Below, one piece after another: positions 23,850 to 32,290 of a stretch of DNA of 64,000 bases (position 1 is the stretch's first letter; the number at the start of each line of letters is the position of its first letter). The stretch is from Bacillota bacterium. Its GTDB lineage: Bacteria; Bacillota; Clostridia; Acetivibrionales; JAEZXR01. The stretch lies in NCBI GenBank assembly GCA_023419605.1, contig JAEZXR010000119.1, positions 1 to 64,000 on the forward strand, written 5' to 3'. Position numbers and translations under genes: made by a program. The notes beneath the pieces were generated by a model. That model was given only the letters and a program-made list of their open reading frames with translations, was not told where the DNA came from and ran no database searches.

Positions 23850-25733
23850 ATGGATAAAAGTATTTTAAATAAGATGATCCTGCCGGAGGACTTAAAAGCA
23901 ATACTGGATCATGAGGTCAATGTCATTATTCCGGAAAACCGTCAACAGCTTCTAACCCTTTCCATGAATGGTGAAGAAAATACCTTTGTTGAGATAGCCT
24001 ACGATGTTCCCCTGCACGGGAGGGTCACCGAGGCCACTGTTGCCAAATGCAAGAACGGGTTGGTTGTCAATTATATGGACAAATACATGAGAAGGCGGGA
24101 CCCTGACTGTATGGTGATTGCAGATGACGGAGAAACGGATAAGCCACGGTATCGCGATGCCTACGGTGAGGATTTCAAGCCGCTGCGAAATATGACTTTT
24201 GACTGGCTGCGGGAGCAGCAGGAACTGATCATTCTGCCGTTTATGGCGGGTGGAAATGAACTGGGCTATCCTGCACTTCTGGTGGCACCTGCCAATGCGG
24301 GCTTTTTTGCAGCAGCGCTGGCAGACCTCCAGGGCTTCATTCCCAAAGACGAGGTTGAGTACGGATTTACCCCCAGAGCTGTGGTATATCTTGCGCCTAC
24401 TTTCCGGCATACCCATTTTAACGGAAGGCAGATCGTGGTCCACAATCGCCTGAAGGATATGCATGAAGTATTCTCCTATAACCTGTATCCGGGCCCCAGT
24501 GCAAAGAAGGGAATCTACAGCGTACTGCTGAATATTGGAGAGCAAGAGGGATGGGTAACCTTACACGCTTCTGCAGTAAAGGTTATTACCCCCTATGAAA
24601 ATGTTATTACCGTCATGCATGAAGGGGCCAGCGGCGGCGGTAAGAGCGAGATGCTGGAACAGATCCATAAGGAAATGGACGGCCGTATTGTTTTAGGCCG
24701 GCATACGCAGACGAGAGATAAATTATACCTGGAGCTGAAAGAAACCTGCGAGCTCCAGCCGGTAACGGATGACATGGCAATGTGCCATCCTTCCCTGCAA
24801 AATGGAGGTAAGAAGCTGGCTGTGGTCGATGCGGAGAAGGGGTGGTTCCTGCGAATCAACCACATAACACAGTATGGAACAGACCCGCATTATGAAAAGC
24901 TGTGCATTCACCCCAAGGAACCCTTGATCTTCCTGAACATGCAGGGAGAACCGGGCTCTACATGCCTGATCTGGGAACATACCATGGATGAACCCGGAAA
25001 GCCATGTCCGAATCCCAGGGTTATCATGCCAAGAAAATTTGTGCCTAATATTGTAGACGAGCCTGTAGAGATTGATGTGAGAAGCTTTGGTGTAAGGACT
25101 CCGCCCTGCACCAAGGAGAAACCCTCTTATGGAATTATGGGTATGTTTCACATTTTGCCGCCCAGCCTCGCATGGCTTTGGCGGTTGGCAGCCCCAAGAG
25201 GTTTTGCTAACCCCAGTGTAATCGATACGGAAGGGATGAGCAGCGAGGGCGTAGGCTCTTACTGGCCTTTTGCCACAGGGAAAAGAGTGGATCAAGCCAA
25301 CCTTCTGCTGGAGCAGGTTGTCAATACGCCAAGTACCCGGTATATATTGATCCCCAATCAGCATATCGGTGTGTACAAGGTCGGGTTCATGTCCGAGTGG
25401 GTTGCAAGAGAGTACCTGGCGAGACGCGGAAGTGCCAAATTCAGACCGGAGCAGATTACGGAATCCAGATGTCCGCTGCTGGGATATTCATTGGAAACCC
25501 TAAAGGTGGATGGGACCTATTTGCCCATAGGCTTCCTGCAGCCCAATATGCAGCCGGAAGTAGGAAATGAGGGATACGATGCAGGGGCGAAAATATTGTC
25601 CGACTTCTTTAAAAATGAATTGAAGCAATATTTAACTCCGGAATTAAACCCGCTGGGAAGAAAGATTATCGAATGCTGTTTACGGGACGGGAGTATAGAA
25701 GAATATCTTGAGTTGATTCCTATGAGATTGTAG
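23850..25733 (+). CDS. DUF4914 family protein, PEPCK-like kinase fold
   Basis: 627 residues. It resembles the DUF4914 family. A clear P-loop, GASGGGKSE (about residue 259), lies in a setting like the kinase motif of ATP-dependent phosphoenolpyruvate carboxykinase, followed by GRIVLGRHTQTRDKLYLELK and PVTDDMAMCHP with acidic residues that may bind metal. Whether it carboxylates, phosphorylates or does something else is unknown. The ATG at 23850 follows AAAAGGGG at a good distance; an earlier TTG at 23832 is less likely. It is a single-gene unit with its own promoter and a strong terminator. Confidence 0.7.
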   Translation: MDKSILNKMILPEDLKAILDHEVNVIIPENRQQLLTLSMNGEENTFVEIAYDVPLHGRVTEATVAKCKNGLVVNYMDKYMRRRDPDCMVIADDGETDKPRYRDAYGEDFKPLRNMTFDWLREQQELIILPFMAGGNELGYPALLVAPANAGFFAAALADLQGFIPKDEVEYGFTPRAVVYLAPTFRHTHFNGRQIVVHNRLKDMHEVFSYNLYPGPSAKKGIYSVLLNIGEQEGWVTLHASAVKVITPYENVITVMHEGASGGGKSEMLEQIHKEMDGRIVLGRHTQTRDKLYLELKETCELQPVTDDMAMCHPSLQNGGKKLAVVDAEKGWFLRINHITQYGTDPHYEKLCIHPKEPLIFLNMQGEPGSTCLIWEHTMDEPGKPCPNPRVIMPRKFVPNIVDEPVEIDVRSFGVRTPPCTKEKPSYGIMGMFHILPPSLAWLWRLAAPRGFANPSVIDTEGMSSEGVGSYWPFATGKRVDQANLLLEQVVNTPSTRYILIPNQHIGVYKVGFMSEWVAREYLARRGSAKFRPEQITESRCPLLGYSLETLKVDGTYLPIGFLQPNMQPEVGNEGYDAGAKILSDFFKNELKQYLTPELNPLGRKIIECCLRDGSIEEYLELIPMRL

Positions 25734-25772
25734 GAGATTAAAGAGAATTTCTGGAAGGAATGAAAGTATCGT

Positions 25773-25834
25773 AATCCTTGTCGGTTTTACAGAGGGGGCA
25801 GTATAAGGCCCTGTAAAGCCGGCAAGGATTTTTT
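25773..25834 (+). terminator. Intrinsic terminator after the DUF4914 gene
   Basis: A long imperfect stem: AATCCTTG-CGG-TTTTACAG on the left and CTGTAAA-GCCGGCAAGGATT on the right, then TTTTT. A second inverted repeat (ATGGTAAG...CTTACCAT, 25836-25873) follows directly. Confidence 0.85.
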
Positions 25835-25874
25835 AATGGTAAGGAAATTGTGGTTTTTAATTTTCTTACCATGG

Positions 25875-26010
25875 GGAGTGCAGAGGGGATTCACCTCACC
25901 GGTTTAGGGGGATGCTCAGGAGCATTAGCTCTGTCGAAGGGGGAAGTAGTTCCCCCTTGCGAAGAACAAAGTGCGATAGCATTTCGTTCTGGGTTGTGGG
26001 AATAGAATTA
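25875..26010. repeat. Block of three adjacent hairpins
   Basis: Three hairpins in a row: ATGCTC-AGG-AGCAT (about 25911-25926), GGGGGAA-CTA-like loop-TTCCCCC (about 25939-25959) and AGAACAAAGTGC-GATA-GCATTTCGTTCT (about 25963-25990). No reading frame with a binding site is present. It looks like an intergenic repeat module of the kind found in multiple copies in clostridial genomes; no second copy was seen in the window. Confidence 0.5.
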
Positions 26011-26140
26011 CAGATCGGAGAAGACTCTTTTACCGCATCCGGATTTATGATAGAATTTTCTTAGGCTTCTTTGTTACACTTCATATATTCTTATAGATGA
26101 AAGACATTAATGGCAAACTAAACCAGAGGGGCTATGCAAA

Positions 26141-26386
26141 ATGTTCATTGACCAGGATAAGAACCTGAACGCAGTACGGTTTATTGTGTTTTGCGGAATA
26201 ATGGCGATTATCCTAATGGCCGGAGCACTCTATGCGATCCATATTGAACAGAAGAATGAGCTTCGTTCCGCTCAGCCGGCAAGTACCACGGGACCCGGTA
26301 ATCCCGGAGGCCAGGATTCCCAAAACGAAAAACAGAAGGAGACGCAGCAGAGGGGACTTATAGCAGCGACACCCAAGATACCCTAA
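26141..26386 (+). CDS. Truncated paralogue of the FtrD-like protein (anchor only)
   Basis: 81 residues. The N-terminus (MFIDQDKNLNAVRF, then a hydrophobic segment at about 14-33 and a polar QPASTTG linker) aligns well with the first 60 residues of the FtrD-like protein at 30607 (MFDQRNNNPRAVKY, hydrophobic segment, QPVSIAATG). The Cys-rich DUF2318 domain is absent. After the stop, another frame continues with a charged protein-like stretch (AYQDNAENISNEAGKP) up to the terminator, which suggests a frameshift and 3-prime loss. It may be a pseudogene or a short anchored peptide. It lies on the other side of the cop operon from its paralogue. No direct-repeat operator precedes it. Confidence 0.5.
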   Translation: MFIDQDKNLNAVRFIVFCGIMAIILMAGALYAIHIEQKNELRSAQPASTTGPGNPGGQDSQNEKQKETQQRGLIAATPKIP

Positions 26387-26438
26387 GAGTAGAGAGAAAG
26401 CAGCTTACCAGGATAATGCAGAAAATATTTCCAATGAA

Positions 26439-26480
26439 GCAGGAAAGCCTGCCATTCCGTCGAATGGCAGGCTTTCCTGC
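26439..26480. terminator. Bidirectional terminator downstream of csoR
   Basis: 19-bp perfect arms (26439-26457 and 26462-26480) around the loop CGTC, with AAGCAGG/CCTGCTT edges, between the convergent short ORF and csoR. Confidence 0.88.
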
Positions 26481-26496
26481 TTTACTACAGTTTAAC

Positions 26497-26829
26497 TTAC
26501 AGCATTTTTCCTATGGTATCCAATAATTCATCCACTACGTCATTATCCCCGGACTGAACTCTTTCGATTACGCAACCTCGCATATGGCTTTCCAGAACAA
26601 GCTTGCTGATCGATTTCATGGCGGCTTGAACAGATGAAATCTGGTTTAGGATGTCGTCACAGTAAGCATCTTTTTCAATCATCCCTTTAATGCCGCGCAC
26701 CTGTCCTTCGACACGGTTAAGACGGACAATCAGGGAGTTTTTTAATTTATCCGGCCTGTTCTTTGTCCGTGGGCTTGACACACTGTGGCAGTCCATGGAG
26801 TGTTCACAGGTTATTTTTTCATCGTCCAT
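26497..26829 (-). CDS. csoR: CsoR-type copper-sensing transcriptional repressor
   Basis: 110 residues. CsoR/FrmR proteins are all-helical tetramers that release DNA on binding Cu(I). The three Cu(I) ligands of true CsoR are present in place: Cys in AYCDDILNQ, His in LESHMRG, and Cys four residues later in RGCVIE. The core begins RLNRVEGQVRGIKGMIE. An N-terminal extension of about 28 residues carries extra Cys and His (CEHSMDCH), unusual for the family and possibly another metal site. Last gene of the copA-lipoprotein-copZ-csoR operon, so it probably represses its own operon through the operator at 30332-30350. GGAGGA precedes the start on the minus strand. Confidence 0.92.
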   Translation of the reverse strand: MDDEKITCEHSMDCHSVSSPRTKNRPDKLKNSLIVRLNRVEGQVRGIKGMIEKDAYCDDILNQISSVQAAMKSISKLVLESHMRGCVIERVQSGDNDVVDELLDTIGKML

Positions 26830-26864
26830 ATTTCTTCCTCCAAGCGTTTGTAGGTGATCTTCTC

Positions 26865-27080
26865 TTATAAGCTTACCACAGAAACCACGTCATAGCCAGC
26901 TTCTTCCACGGCGTTTTTCAATTCCGAATCTGCCACATCCCTTCCCAGGGTCACAATGGCATTTTTACCTTTCAGGTCCACCGTTACTTCCGCAACTCCG
27001 TTTACTTCCCGCAGGGCTTCCTCTACGTGCTTTACGCAATGTCCACAGCTCATGCCTTCAATATTGATTTGTTTTTTCAT
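26865..27080 (-). CDS. copZ: Copper chaperone CopZ (HMA domain)
   Basis: 71 residues, a single heavy-metal-associated domain with the ligand motif GMSCGHC near residue 10. CopZ binds Cu(I) in the cytoplasm and hands it to CopA or CsoR. The start at 27080 is fixed by GGAGGT 8 nt upstream on the minus strand; an earlier ATG at 27095 lies before the binding site. Third gene in the cop operon, 35 nt before csoR. Confidence 0.95.
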   Translation of the reverse strand: MKKQINIEGMSCGHCVKHVEEALREVNGVAEVTVDLKGKNAIVTLGRDVADSELKNAVEEAGYDVVSVVSL

Positions 27081-27133
27081 AAGAAATACCTCCATTTTTT
27101 ATCTCACATAAATTATAGCATACCCATTTCATA

Positions 27134-27805
27134 TTATTTCAGGTCAAAAGGCTTTAAAAATTTATCCACCTGTTCCGGTTTGCCGTTCTTGTCCTTCACC
27201 TCAACCTTTGCAAAAGCCCAGCCTTCTACCTTATCCGGTTTGACCCCCGCATCGATAAAGGGTTGGGGATTCAGCACAAATACGATGTCTTTATCGTTTT
27301 TAGCCATATCCTTTGCCCATTCAAACATGTTTCCATTACCCAGCGCGACCCCATAATGGTCCAGCTTTTCATGGTATCCGACGACATCGCGGTGAGTCTT
27401 AACCAATTGTTTAAAGGAATCCAAAGGTTTCGCTTCACCGGTATAGGTGAACTTATCCTGTCCGAATTCTGCCTGAATGACGATTTTGTCGCCTGCCACC
27501 ATGCCCTTGGGCAATTTGTTTACATCCAGCCCGGCAGAAACGAAGGGCTTAGCGTCAAATTCCAGCATTGCATCCGGTTTGCCGGCACTGCTGAAATCCT
27601 TACTCCAGAGGAATCGCTCTCCGGTAGGGGAGGTCAAAGCCCAGCCATTGTTTGTATCATCGGATTTGACTTTATCCGGAATAGTATTGAGGACGGCTTC
27701 AAAGGACGTAGACGCTACTTTGCCCACTACATCGGTGGACTGGCAGGCGGAAAATGTAAATGCTACCGCCAGGGAAAGGACTGCCAGAATTACTTTGCTT
27801 CTCAT
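27134..27805 (-). CDS. Lipoprotein of unknown function in the cop operon
   Basis: 223 residues. The signal peptide ends in a lipobox (FTFSAC, Cys21), so the mature protein is probably membrane-anchored outside the cell. Two parts of the chain look like an internal duplication: ERFLWSKDFSSAGKPDAMLE..PFVSAGLDV and NMFEWAKDMAKNDKDIVF..PFIDAGVKP. There are no Met-rich or Cys-rich copper motifs. No family was recognised. It lies between copA and copZ (24 nt after copA), which suggests a role in copper response or envelope copper handling; that is inference from position only. GGAGG precedes the start. Confidence 0.7.
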   Translation of the reverse strand: MRSKVILAVLSLAVAFTFSACQSTDVVGKVASTSFEAVLNTIPDKVKSDDTNNGWALTSPTGERFLWSKDFSSAGKPDAMLEFDAKPFVSAGLDVNKLPKGMVAGDKIVIQAEFGQDKFTYTGEAKPLDSFKQLVKTHRDVVGYHEKLDHYGVALGNGNMFEWAKDMAKNDKDIVFVLNPQPFIDAGVKPDKVEGWAFAKVEVKDKNGKPEQVDKFLKPFDLK

Positions 27806-27829
27806 TGTTTAAACCTCCGTAAATTTATA

Positions 27830-30295
27830 TTATTTGTAGGGCTTGAAACCTTTTAAACGCAGCGCATTGGTCAAAACGGATACTGAGCTTAAGGACATGG
27901 CAGCGGCTGCAAATATCGGATTCAGCTTGGGTCCGCCAAAGGCGTACAGCAGTCCGGCAGCAATGGGAATGCCTGCTACATTATAGCCGAAGGCCCAGAA
28001 GAGATTCTGCTTGATATTCCGTATGGTGCTCTTGCTGAGCTGGATCGCCGTAGGCACATCCATCAAATCGCTCCGCATCAGTACGATGTCGGCAGATTCC
28101 ATGGCCACGTCCGTACCGGAACCGATGGCGATTCCGATATCCGCTTGTGCAAGGGCAGGGGCATCGTTGATGCCGTCTCCCACCATAGCTACTTTCTTTC
28201 CTTCTGCTTGCAGTTTCTTCACTTCATTGGCCTTATCCTGGGGCAACACCTCTGCCAGGATACGGTCGATACCCACCTGTTTGGCGATGGCTTCGGCAGT
28301 CCGGCGGTTGTCTCCCGTGATCATGGCTACTTCGATTCCCATGGAATGGAGCTTTTTGATGGCGTTGGCACTGCTTTCCTTCACTACGTCGGCGACAGCA
28401 ATGATTCCGGCCAACTGGTCCTGTATCGCAATATACATGGGTGTTTTTCCTTCGGAAGCGAGCCGGTCCGACTCCTTTTCCAGGGGCTCCAGTGCTACGT
28501 TCCGGTCCAGCATAAGCTTGCGGTTCCCCAGAAGAATCGGGTTGTTATCGATCTGAACCTCAATTCCGTGACCCGGTATGGCGGTAAACTTCTCCACCTG
28601 AATGAGTTCCAGTGCTTCCTTTTCCGCCCCTCTTACGATGGCTTCACCCAAAGGATGCTCCGAGCCCTTTTCCGCAGAGGCTGCGATCAGAAGAAGCCGT
28701 TGACGGTCAACTCCATTTGCAGTGAGTATATCTGTCACTTCCGGTTTTCCTTCGGTGATGGTGCCTGTTTTATCAAATACAATGGTATTGATTTTGTGCG
28801 TGCTTTCCAAAGCTTCGCCGCCTTTGATCAGTATGCCGTATTCCGCGCCCTTGCCGGTACCTACCATGATGGCGGTGGGCGTAGCCAGACCCAGTGCACA
28901 GGGGCAGGCGATAACCAGAACTGCGATGAAGATGGTGAGGGAAAATACGGTGGATTCACCGCTCAAATACCATGCCAGTGCAGCAACCACTGCGATAGCG
29001 AAAACAATGGGGACAAAATATCCGGATACGATATCCGCCATCTGGGCGATAGGGGCTTTTGAACCCTGGGCATCTTCCACCAGCTTGATAATCTGCGCCA
29101 GCGCCGTATCACTTCCTACCTTTGTCGCCTTAAATTTGATGGAGCCGTTTTTATTGATGCTTGCTCCGATGACCTTCGCTCCGACACTTTTTTCTACAGG
29201 GATGCTTTCTCCCGTCAGCATGGATTCGTCCACGGAAGTGTGGCCCTCGATGACTTCGCCATCCACGGGGATTTTTTCGCCCGGTTTTACCAGAATTATG
29301 TCGCCGACTTCCACTTCCTCAATGGGGATCTCAATTTCCTTGCCGTCCTGAAGGATGGTAGCCGTTTTGGGGGCCAATCCCATTAACTTCTTTATAGCTT
29401 CGGAGGTCTTTCCTTTTGAAACAGCCTCCAGTGATTTTCCCAGGAGTATGAGGGTGATAATAACGCCTGCTGTTTCAAAGTACAAATCGTTGACATAGAT
29501 AAAGTCGCCGATGAAGATCCTGTAAGTGGAATACAAGCTGTATAACACGGCGGCGGAGGTTCCCATGGCAATGAGGGAATCCATGTTGGGGCTTCTTCGC
29601 CAAATGGCTTTGAAACCAATGGAATAGAATTTGTTTCCTGCGATGATTACGGGAGTTACCAGAGCAATCTCCACCAGAGCATAGAGCAGAGGGAACTGCA
29701 TCGGGTTCAGCCACTGGGGAATGGGCCACTTCAGCCACCAGATCATGGCACCCATGGCGACATACAGCAGGGGGACTGTGAATACCGCAGAAACGATGAA
29801 CTTGGTCCACAGCGTGCGTATCTCTTTCTCTTTTCTTATTTTATCCTCATCAACGGAAGCTTTGCTCTCAATCTCCAGCGCTTTATAACCGGCCTTTGAA
29901 ATGGCTTGCTTGATTTCGGAAATCCTCACTTTGGAAGGATCGTATTTTACTGTAGCTTTTTCGGTGGCAAAGTTCACGGATGCATGGGCGACCCCTTCCA
30001 TCTTGCCTACCACCTTTTCGATCCTGCTGGCACAGGCCGCGCAGGTCATACCCTGGATGGGCATGGTAATTTCCTTTTCGACCTTCTCTTCCACGGCCTC
30101 ATAACCGGCCTTGGCAACGGCTGTCTTAATATCGGCAACAGAAACCTTCGACTCATCAAAGGAAATATTTAATTTTTCCGTAGAGAAATTGACGCTGGCT
30201 TCCGTGACGCCTTCCAATTTCTTTACCGCTCTCTCCGCTGCCTTGGCGCAAGCCGCACAAGTCATGCCGAGGATTTTTATATTTTCAGTTTTCAT
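27830..30295 (-). CDS. copA: Cu(I)-exporting P1B-type ATPase CopA
   Basis: 821 residues. Two N-terminal HMA domains, each with GMTCAAC, precede eight membrane segments. The transmembrane Cu(I) site CPC is seen in IACPCALG; the phosphorylation motif DKTGT, the actuator TGES, the P1B His-Pro pair (SEHPLGEAI) and the hinge GDGINDAPAL are all present. This combination marks the copper-exporting P1B-1 group. First gene of the minus-strand operon with a lipoprotein, copZ and csoR, read from the promoter at 30359-30387. GGAAGGTG precedes the ATG. Confidence 0.97.
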   Translation of the reverse strand: MKTENIKILGMTCAACAKAAERAVKKLEGVTEASVNFSTEKLNISFDESKVSVADIKTAVAKAGYEAVEEKVEKEITMPIQGMTCAACASRIEKVVGKMEGVAHASVNFATEKATVKYDPSKVRISEIKQAISKAGYKALEIESKASVDEDKIRKEKEIRTLWTKFIVSAVFTVPLLYVAMGAMIWWLKWPIPQWLNPMQFPLLYALVEIALVTPVIIAGNKFYSIGFKAIWRRSPNMDSLIAMGTSAAVLYSLYSTYRIFIGDFIYVNDLYFETAGVIITLILLGKSLEAVSKGKTSEAIKKLMGLAPKTATILQDGKEIEIPIEEVEVGDIILVKPGEKIPVDGEVIEGHTSVDESMLTGESIPVEKSVGAKVIGASINKNGSIKFKATKVGSDTALAQIIKLVEDAQGSKAPIAQMADIVSGYFVPIVFAIAVVAALAWYLSGESTVFSLTIFIAVLVIACPCALGLATPTAIMVGTGKGAEYGILIKGGEALESTHKINTIVFDKTGTITEGKPEVTDILTANGVDRQRLLLIAASAEKGSEHPLGEAIVRGAEKEALELIQVEKFTAIPGHGIEVQIDNNPILLGNRKLMLDRNVALEPLEKESDRLASEGKTPMYIAIQDQLAGIIAVADVVKESSANAIKKLHSMGIEVAMITGDNRRTAEAIAKQVGIDRILAEVLPQDKANEVKKLQAEGKKVAMVGDGINDAPALAQADIGIAIGSGTDVAMESADIVLMRSDLMDVPTAIQLSKSTIRNIKQNLFWAFGYNVAGIPIAAGLLYAFGGPKLNPIFAAAAMSLSSVSVLTNALRLKGFKPYK

Positions 30296-30331
30296 TTTTT
30301 CACCTTCCTGCCAGATTATTAGGGTATATAC

Positions 30332-30350
30332 TATACCCCCCTACCCTATA
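30332..30350 (-). promoter_or_regulatory. Predicted CsoR operator
   Basis: TATACCCCCCTACCCTATA is a pseudo-palindrome (TATA at both ends) around a G/C tract, like known CsoR boxes. It starts about 8 nt downstream of the -10 of the copA promoter, so a bound repressor would block transcription. Binding is predicted, not shown. Confidence 0.7.
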
Positions 30351-30358
30351 TGACACTT

Positions 30359-30387
30359 ATGATACTCCTTCGATGTAGTTTTGTCAA
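30359..30387 (-). promoter_or_regulatory. copA operon promoter
   Basis: Read on the minus strand: TTGACA, 17-nt spacer, TATCAT. A near-consensus sigma-A promoter about 64 nt before the copA start. Confidence 0.85.
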
Positions 30388-30475
30388 GGGGGCTTTTTTA
30401 AATACGCAGGATATTGCCTTAGTCCCGTAAAATCGGGAAGCTTTTGCACCTTGTTGAAAATAACATATCAATTAA

Positions 30476-30494
30476 TTATGAAGATCTTATGGAG
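30476..30494 (-). promoter_or_regulatory. Additional direct-repeat box, inverted
   Basis: On the minus strand this reads CTCCATAAGATCTTCATAA, a variant of the CTTCATAAGATCTTCACA box with the same 11-bp period. It lies about 50 nt upstream of the plus-strand box at 30543 and may be a second binding site in this divergent region. Confidence 0.5.
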
Positions 30495-30542
30495 ATTTTT
30501 AAAAGTACAGAGTAAATATTTTAAAATAAATTATGGAGATTT

Positions 30543-30575
30543 CTTCATAAGATCTTCACAATTTTACTGTAAAAT
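30543..30575 (+). promoter_or_regulatory. Direct-repeat operator and promoter, copy 1
   Basis: CTTCATAAGATCTTCACA (30543-30560) holds two CTTCA repeats 11 bp apart, as expected for an OmpR/PhoB-type regulator dimer. Nine nt later comes a -10 hexamer TAAAAT (30570-30575). There is no separate -35, as in activator-dependent promoters. Confidence 0.75.
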
Positions 30576-30606
30576 TTATACAAACTGTTTTGAAGGGGCG
30601 TGTACA

Positions 30607-31404
30607 ATGTTTGATCAAAGGAATAATAACCCGCGAGCAGTCAAATATCTTGCTTTATGTGGAATTGTGGTGGTACTACTGGCTATTGTGGGCCTCTATG
30701 GCATGCGCACGAAAGGGCAGAAGGAGAACGGCACACTTCAACCGGTGAGTATTGCAGCAACGGGTAATGCGGAAACCGATACTTCCCAAAGGAAGGGACA
30801 GAATGACATACCGCAGACTCAGCCCATTCCGAAGGATATCAATGGCAGCATTCCATCGGCTGCAAATGAAGTGAAGCCGGCAGAGACGGAGAAACCGAAG
30901 CCGGAGGTGGAACCAACTCCCCAAAGTGTGGAAAAGAACACGGAGCCTCCCGCCAGTACTCCAAAGAACGAGGTTGGAACCGCGGAGGCAAAACTGCAAA
31001 CCGAACCGCCTAAAGTCCAGTCCACTGTAAAACCTATGGATATAGCAATTAAAGTTCCCAAAGCCGAGGTAACGGCCCAGGCAAAGTTCTACCCCTGTAA
31101 AATCGATAATATAACGATGGAAGTCATTGCTGTAAAGGCCAGCGACGGAAGCATCCGGACTGCGCTGAATACCTGCCAGGTTTGCTTTGATTCCGGTAAA
31201 GGGTATTATGTTCAGACCGGTGAATACCTGGTATGCCAAAATTGTAAAAATAAATTCCATATCGATCAGGTAGAGAAGGTGAAAGGCGGGTGTAACCCTG
31301 TGCCGGTTTTACAGGAGGATAAAACCGATCTCGGAGACTCTATCGCAATAGCAAAGGACTTTTTGGCGAGTCAAAAGGAATACTTTAAAAAGTGGAAGAA
31401 ATAA
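30607..31404 (+). CDS. FtrD-like (DUF2318) membrane-anchored protein, long form
   Basis: 265 residues. One N-terminal membrane anchor (about 12-34), then a Pro/Glu/Lys-rich linker to about 150, then a DUF2318/FtrD-like domain. The domain has NTCQVCFDSGKGYYVQTGEYLVCQNC and VKGGCNPVPVL: two CxxC pairs plus a GGCNPVP motif, a metal- or iron-sulfur-binding pattern. FtrD-like proteins belong to periplasmic or envelope iron/copper handling systems in other bacteria. Here the domain would lie outside the membrane. The ATG at 30607 is chosen because GAAGGGG precedes it and the anchor follows; its promoter has the direct-repeat box. A shorter paralogue is at 32291 and a truncated one at 26141. Confidence 0.8.
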   Translation: MFDQRNNNPRAVKYLALCGIVVVLLAIVGLYGMRTKGQKENGTLQPVSIAATGNAETDTSQRKGQNDIPQTQPIPKDINGSIPSAANEVKPAETEKPKPEVEPTPQSVEKNTEPPASTPKNEVGTAEAKLQTEPPKVQSTVKPMDIAIKVPKAEVTAQAKFYPCKIDNITMEVIAVKASDGSIRTALNTCQVCFDSGKGYYVQTGEYLVCQNCKNKFHIDQVEKVKGGCNPVPVLQEDKTDLGDSIAIAKDFLASQKEYFKKWKK

Positions 31405-31425
31405 TAAAGTTTCGGGGGGAAGGGT

Positions 31426-32187
31426 ATGAAACGATTGTTAGTATTTATCTTGATTTGGGGCATGGTTATCCATTCCTTCATGATGCAGGTGGCAGCGCAG
31501 CCGTTGTCACAGAGTGAAATCAAGGTACTGTTTAATGGAAACCCGCTTGAGTTTGATGTTAAACCCAGTGTAAAGGATGGCAGGACATTGGTTCCCTTTA
31601 GGAAGATCCTGGAGGCCTTTGGCGCCGAAGTGAAATGGGATGCCGAACAGCAGGTGGTATCAGCTAAAAAAGGCTCCACGGAAATGTATTTGAAAATCGG
31701 AATTGACTATGCTTACGTAAACGGCTATGAGGTGAATCTGGATGTGGCGCCTGAAACGCTGGAAGGAAGGACCTTGGTTCCCTTGCGCTTCATCAGCGAA
31801 AGCCTGGGAGCAGAGGTTGGCTGGGATGAAGCCGCCGGAACTGTGGCGATTTTATACAATAGCACCGTATATAAATTGGGACAAGCAGGTACATATAAAG
31901 ACATAACGTTTTCCATTGAAAAAGTAGAGGCCCAGACGGGCAATGGAACGCTAAAGGTTTCGGGGAAAATAAATTCCATCCCGCAAAAGCTGGTTGTAGA
32001 GGTAGCGGATGATAACGGATATATACTCCCGGGTGAAATGAAGGTCATAAAGAAGGAAGGAGAGATGTATGCCGTAGAGACGGAAATATATTTACCTTCC
32101 TGTCATAATTTTGTGGGAAAATACCTATCGGTAAAAGTTCAAAACCAGGAACAAAAACTTATAAAAATCGCAGAATACGAGCTGTAA
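31426..32187 (+). CDS. Secreted stalk-domain (copper amine oxidase N-terminal-like) protein
   Basis: 253 residues. A signal peptide (about 1-24, ending AAQ) is followed by a stalk domain of the PF07833 type: VLFNGNPLEFDVKPSVKDGRTLVPFRKILEAFGAEV, then a second copy of the same half-repeat with EGRTLVPLRFISESLGAEVGW. The name reflects similarity to a non-catalytic domain of amine oxidases; no oxidase active site is present. The C-terminal 110 residues form a beta-rich domain I do not recognise. The start follows a G-rich binding site. It lies 21 nt after the long FtrD-like gene, so it is likely in the same transcript. Confidence 0.8.
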   Translation: MKRLLVFILIWGMVIHSFMMQVAAQPLSQSEIKVLFNGNPLEFDVKPSVKDGRTLVPFRKILEAFGAEVKWDAEQQVVSAKKGSTEMYLKIGIDYAYVNGYEVNLDVAPETLEGRTLVPLRFISESLGAEVGWDEAAGTVAILYNSTVYKLGQAGTYKDITFSIEKVEAQTGNGTLKVSGKINSIPQKLVVEVADDNGYILPGEMKVIKKEGEMYAVETEIYLPSCHNFVGKYLSVKVQNQEQKLIKIAEYEL

Positions 32188-32233
32188 GAGATCAAAAGGA
32201 TTTTCATGATTCTAAGTAAAAATTTTCGTTTGC

Positions 32234-32266
32234 CTTCATAAAATCTTCACAAGTACATGCTATCAT
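32234..32266 (+). promoter_or_regulatory. Direct-repeat operator and promoter, copy 2
   Basis: CTTCATAAAATCTTCACA (32234-32251), a 17/18 match to copy 1, then nine nt and the -10 TATCAT (32261-32266). Precedes the short FtrD-like gene. Confidence 0.75.
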
Positions 32267-32290
32267 GGAAACAAATCAATAGAGGGTGGT

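Noticed and set aside
26050..26140. Direct-repeat operator sought upstream of the truncated FtrD-like gene
   Set aside because: CTTC repeats are present but with 14-bp spacing and no -10 at the right distance, so it does not match the three real boxes.
28145..29062. 305-codon plus-strand frame across copA
   Set aside because: Antisense to unmistakable CopA motifs; no binding site or family.
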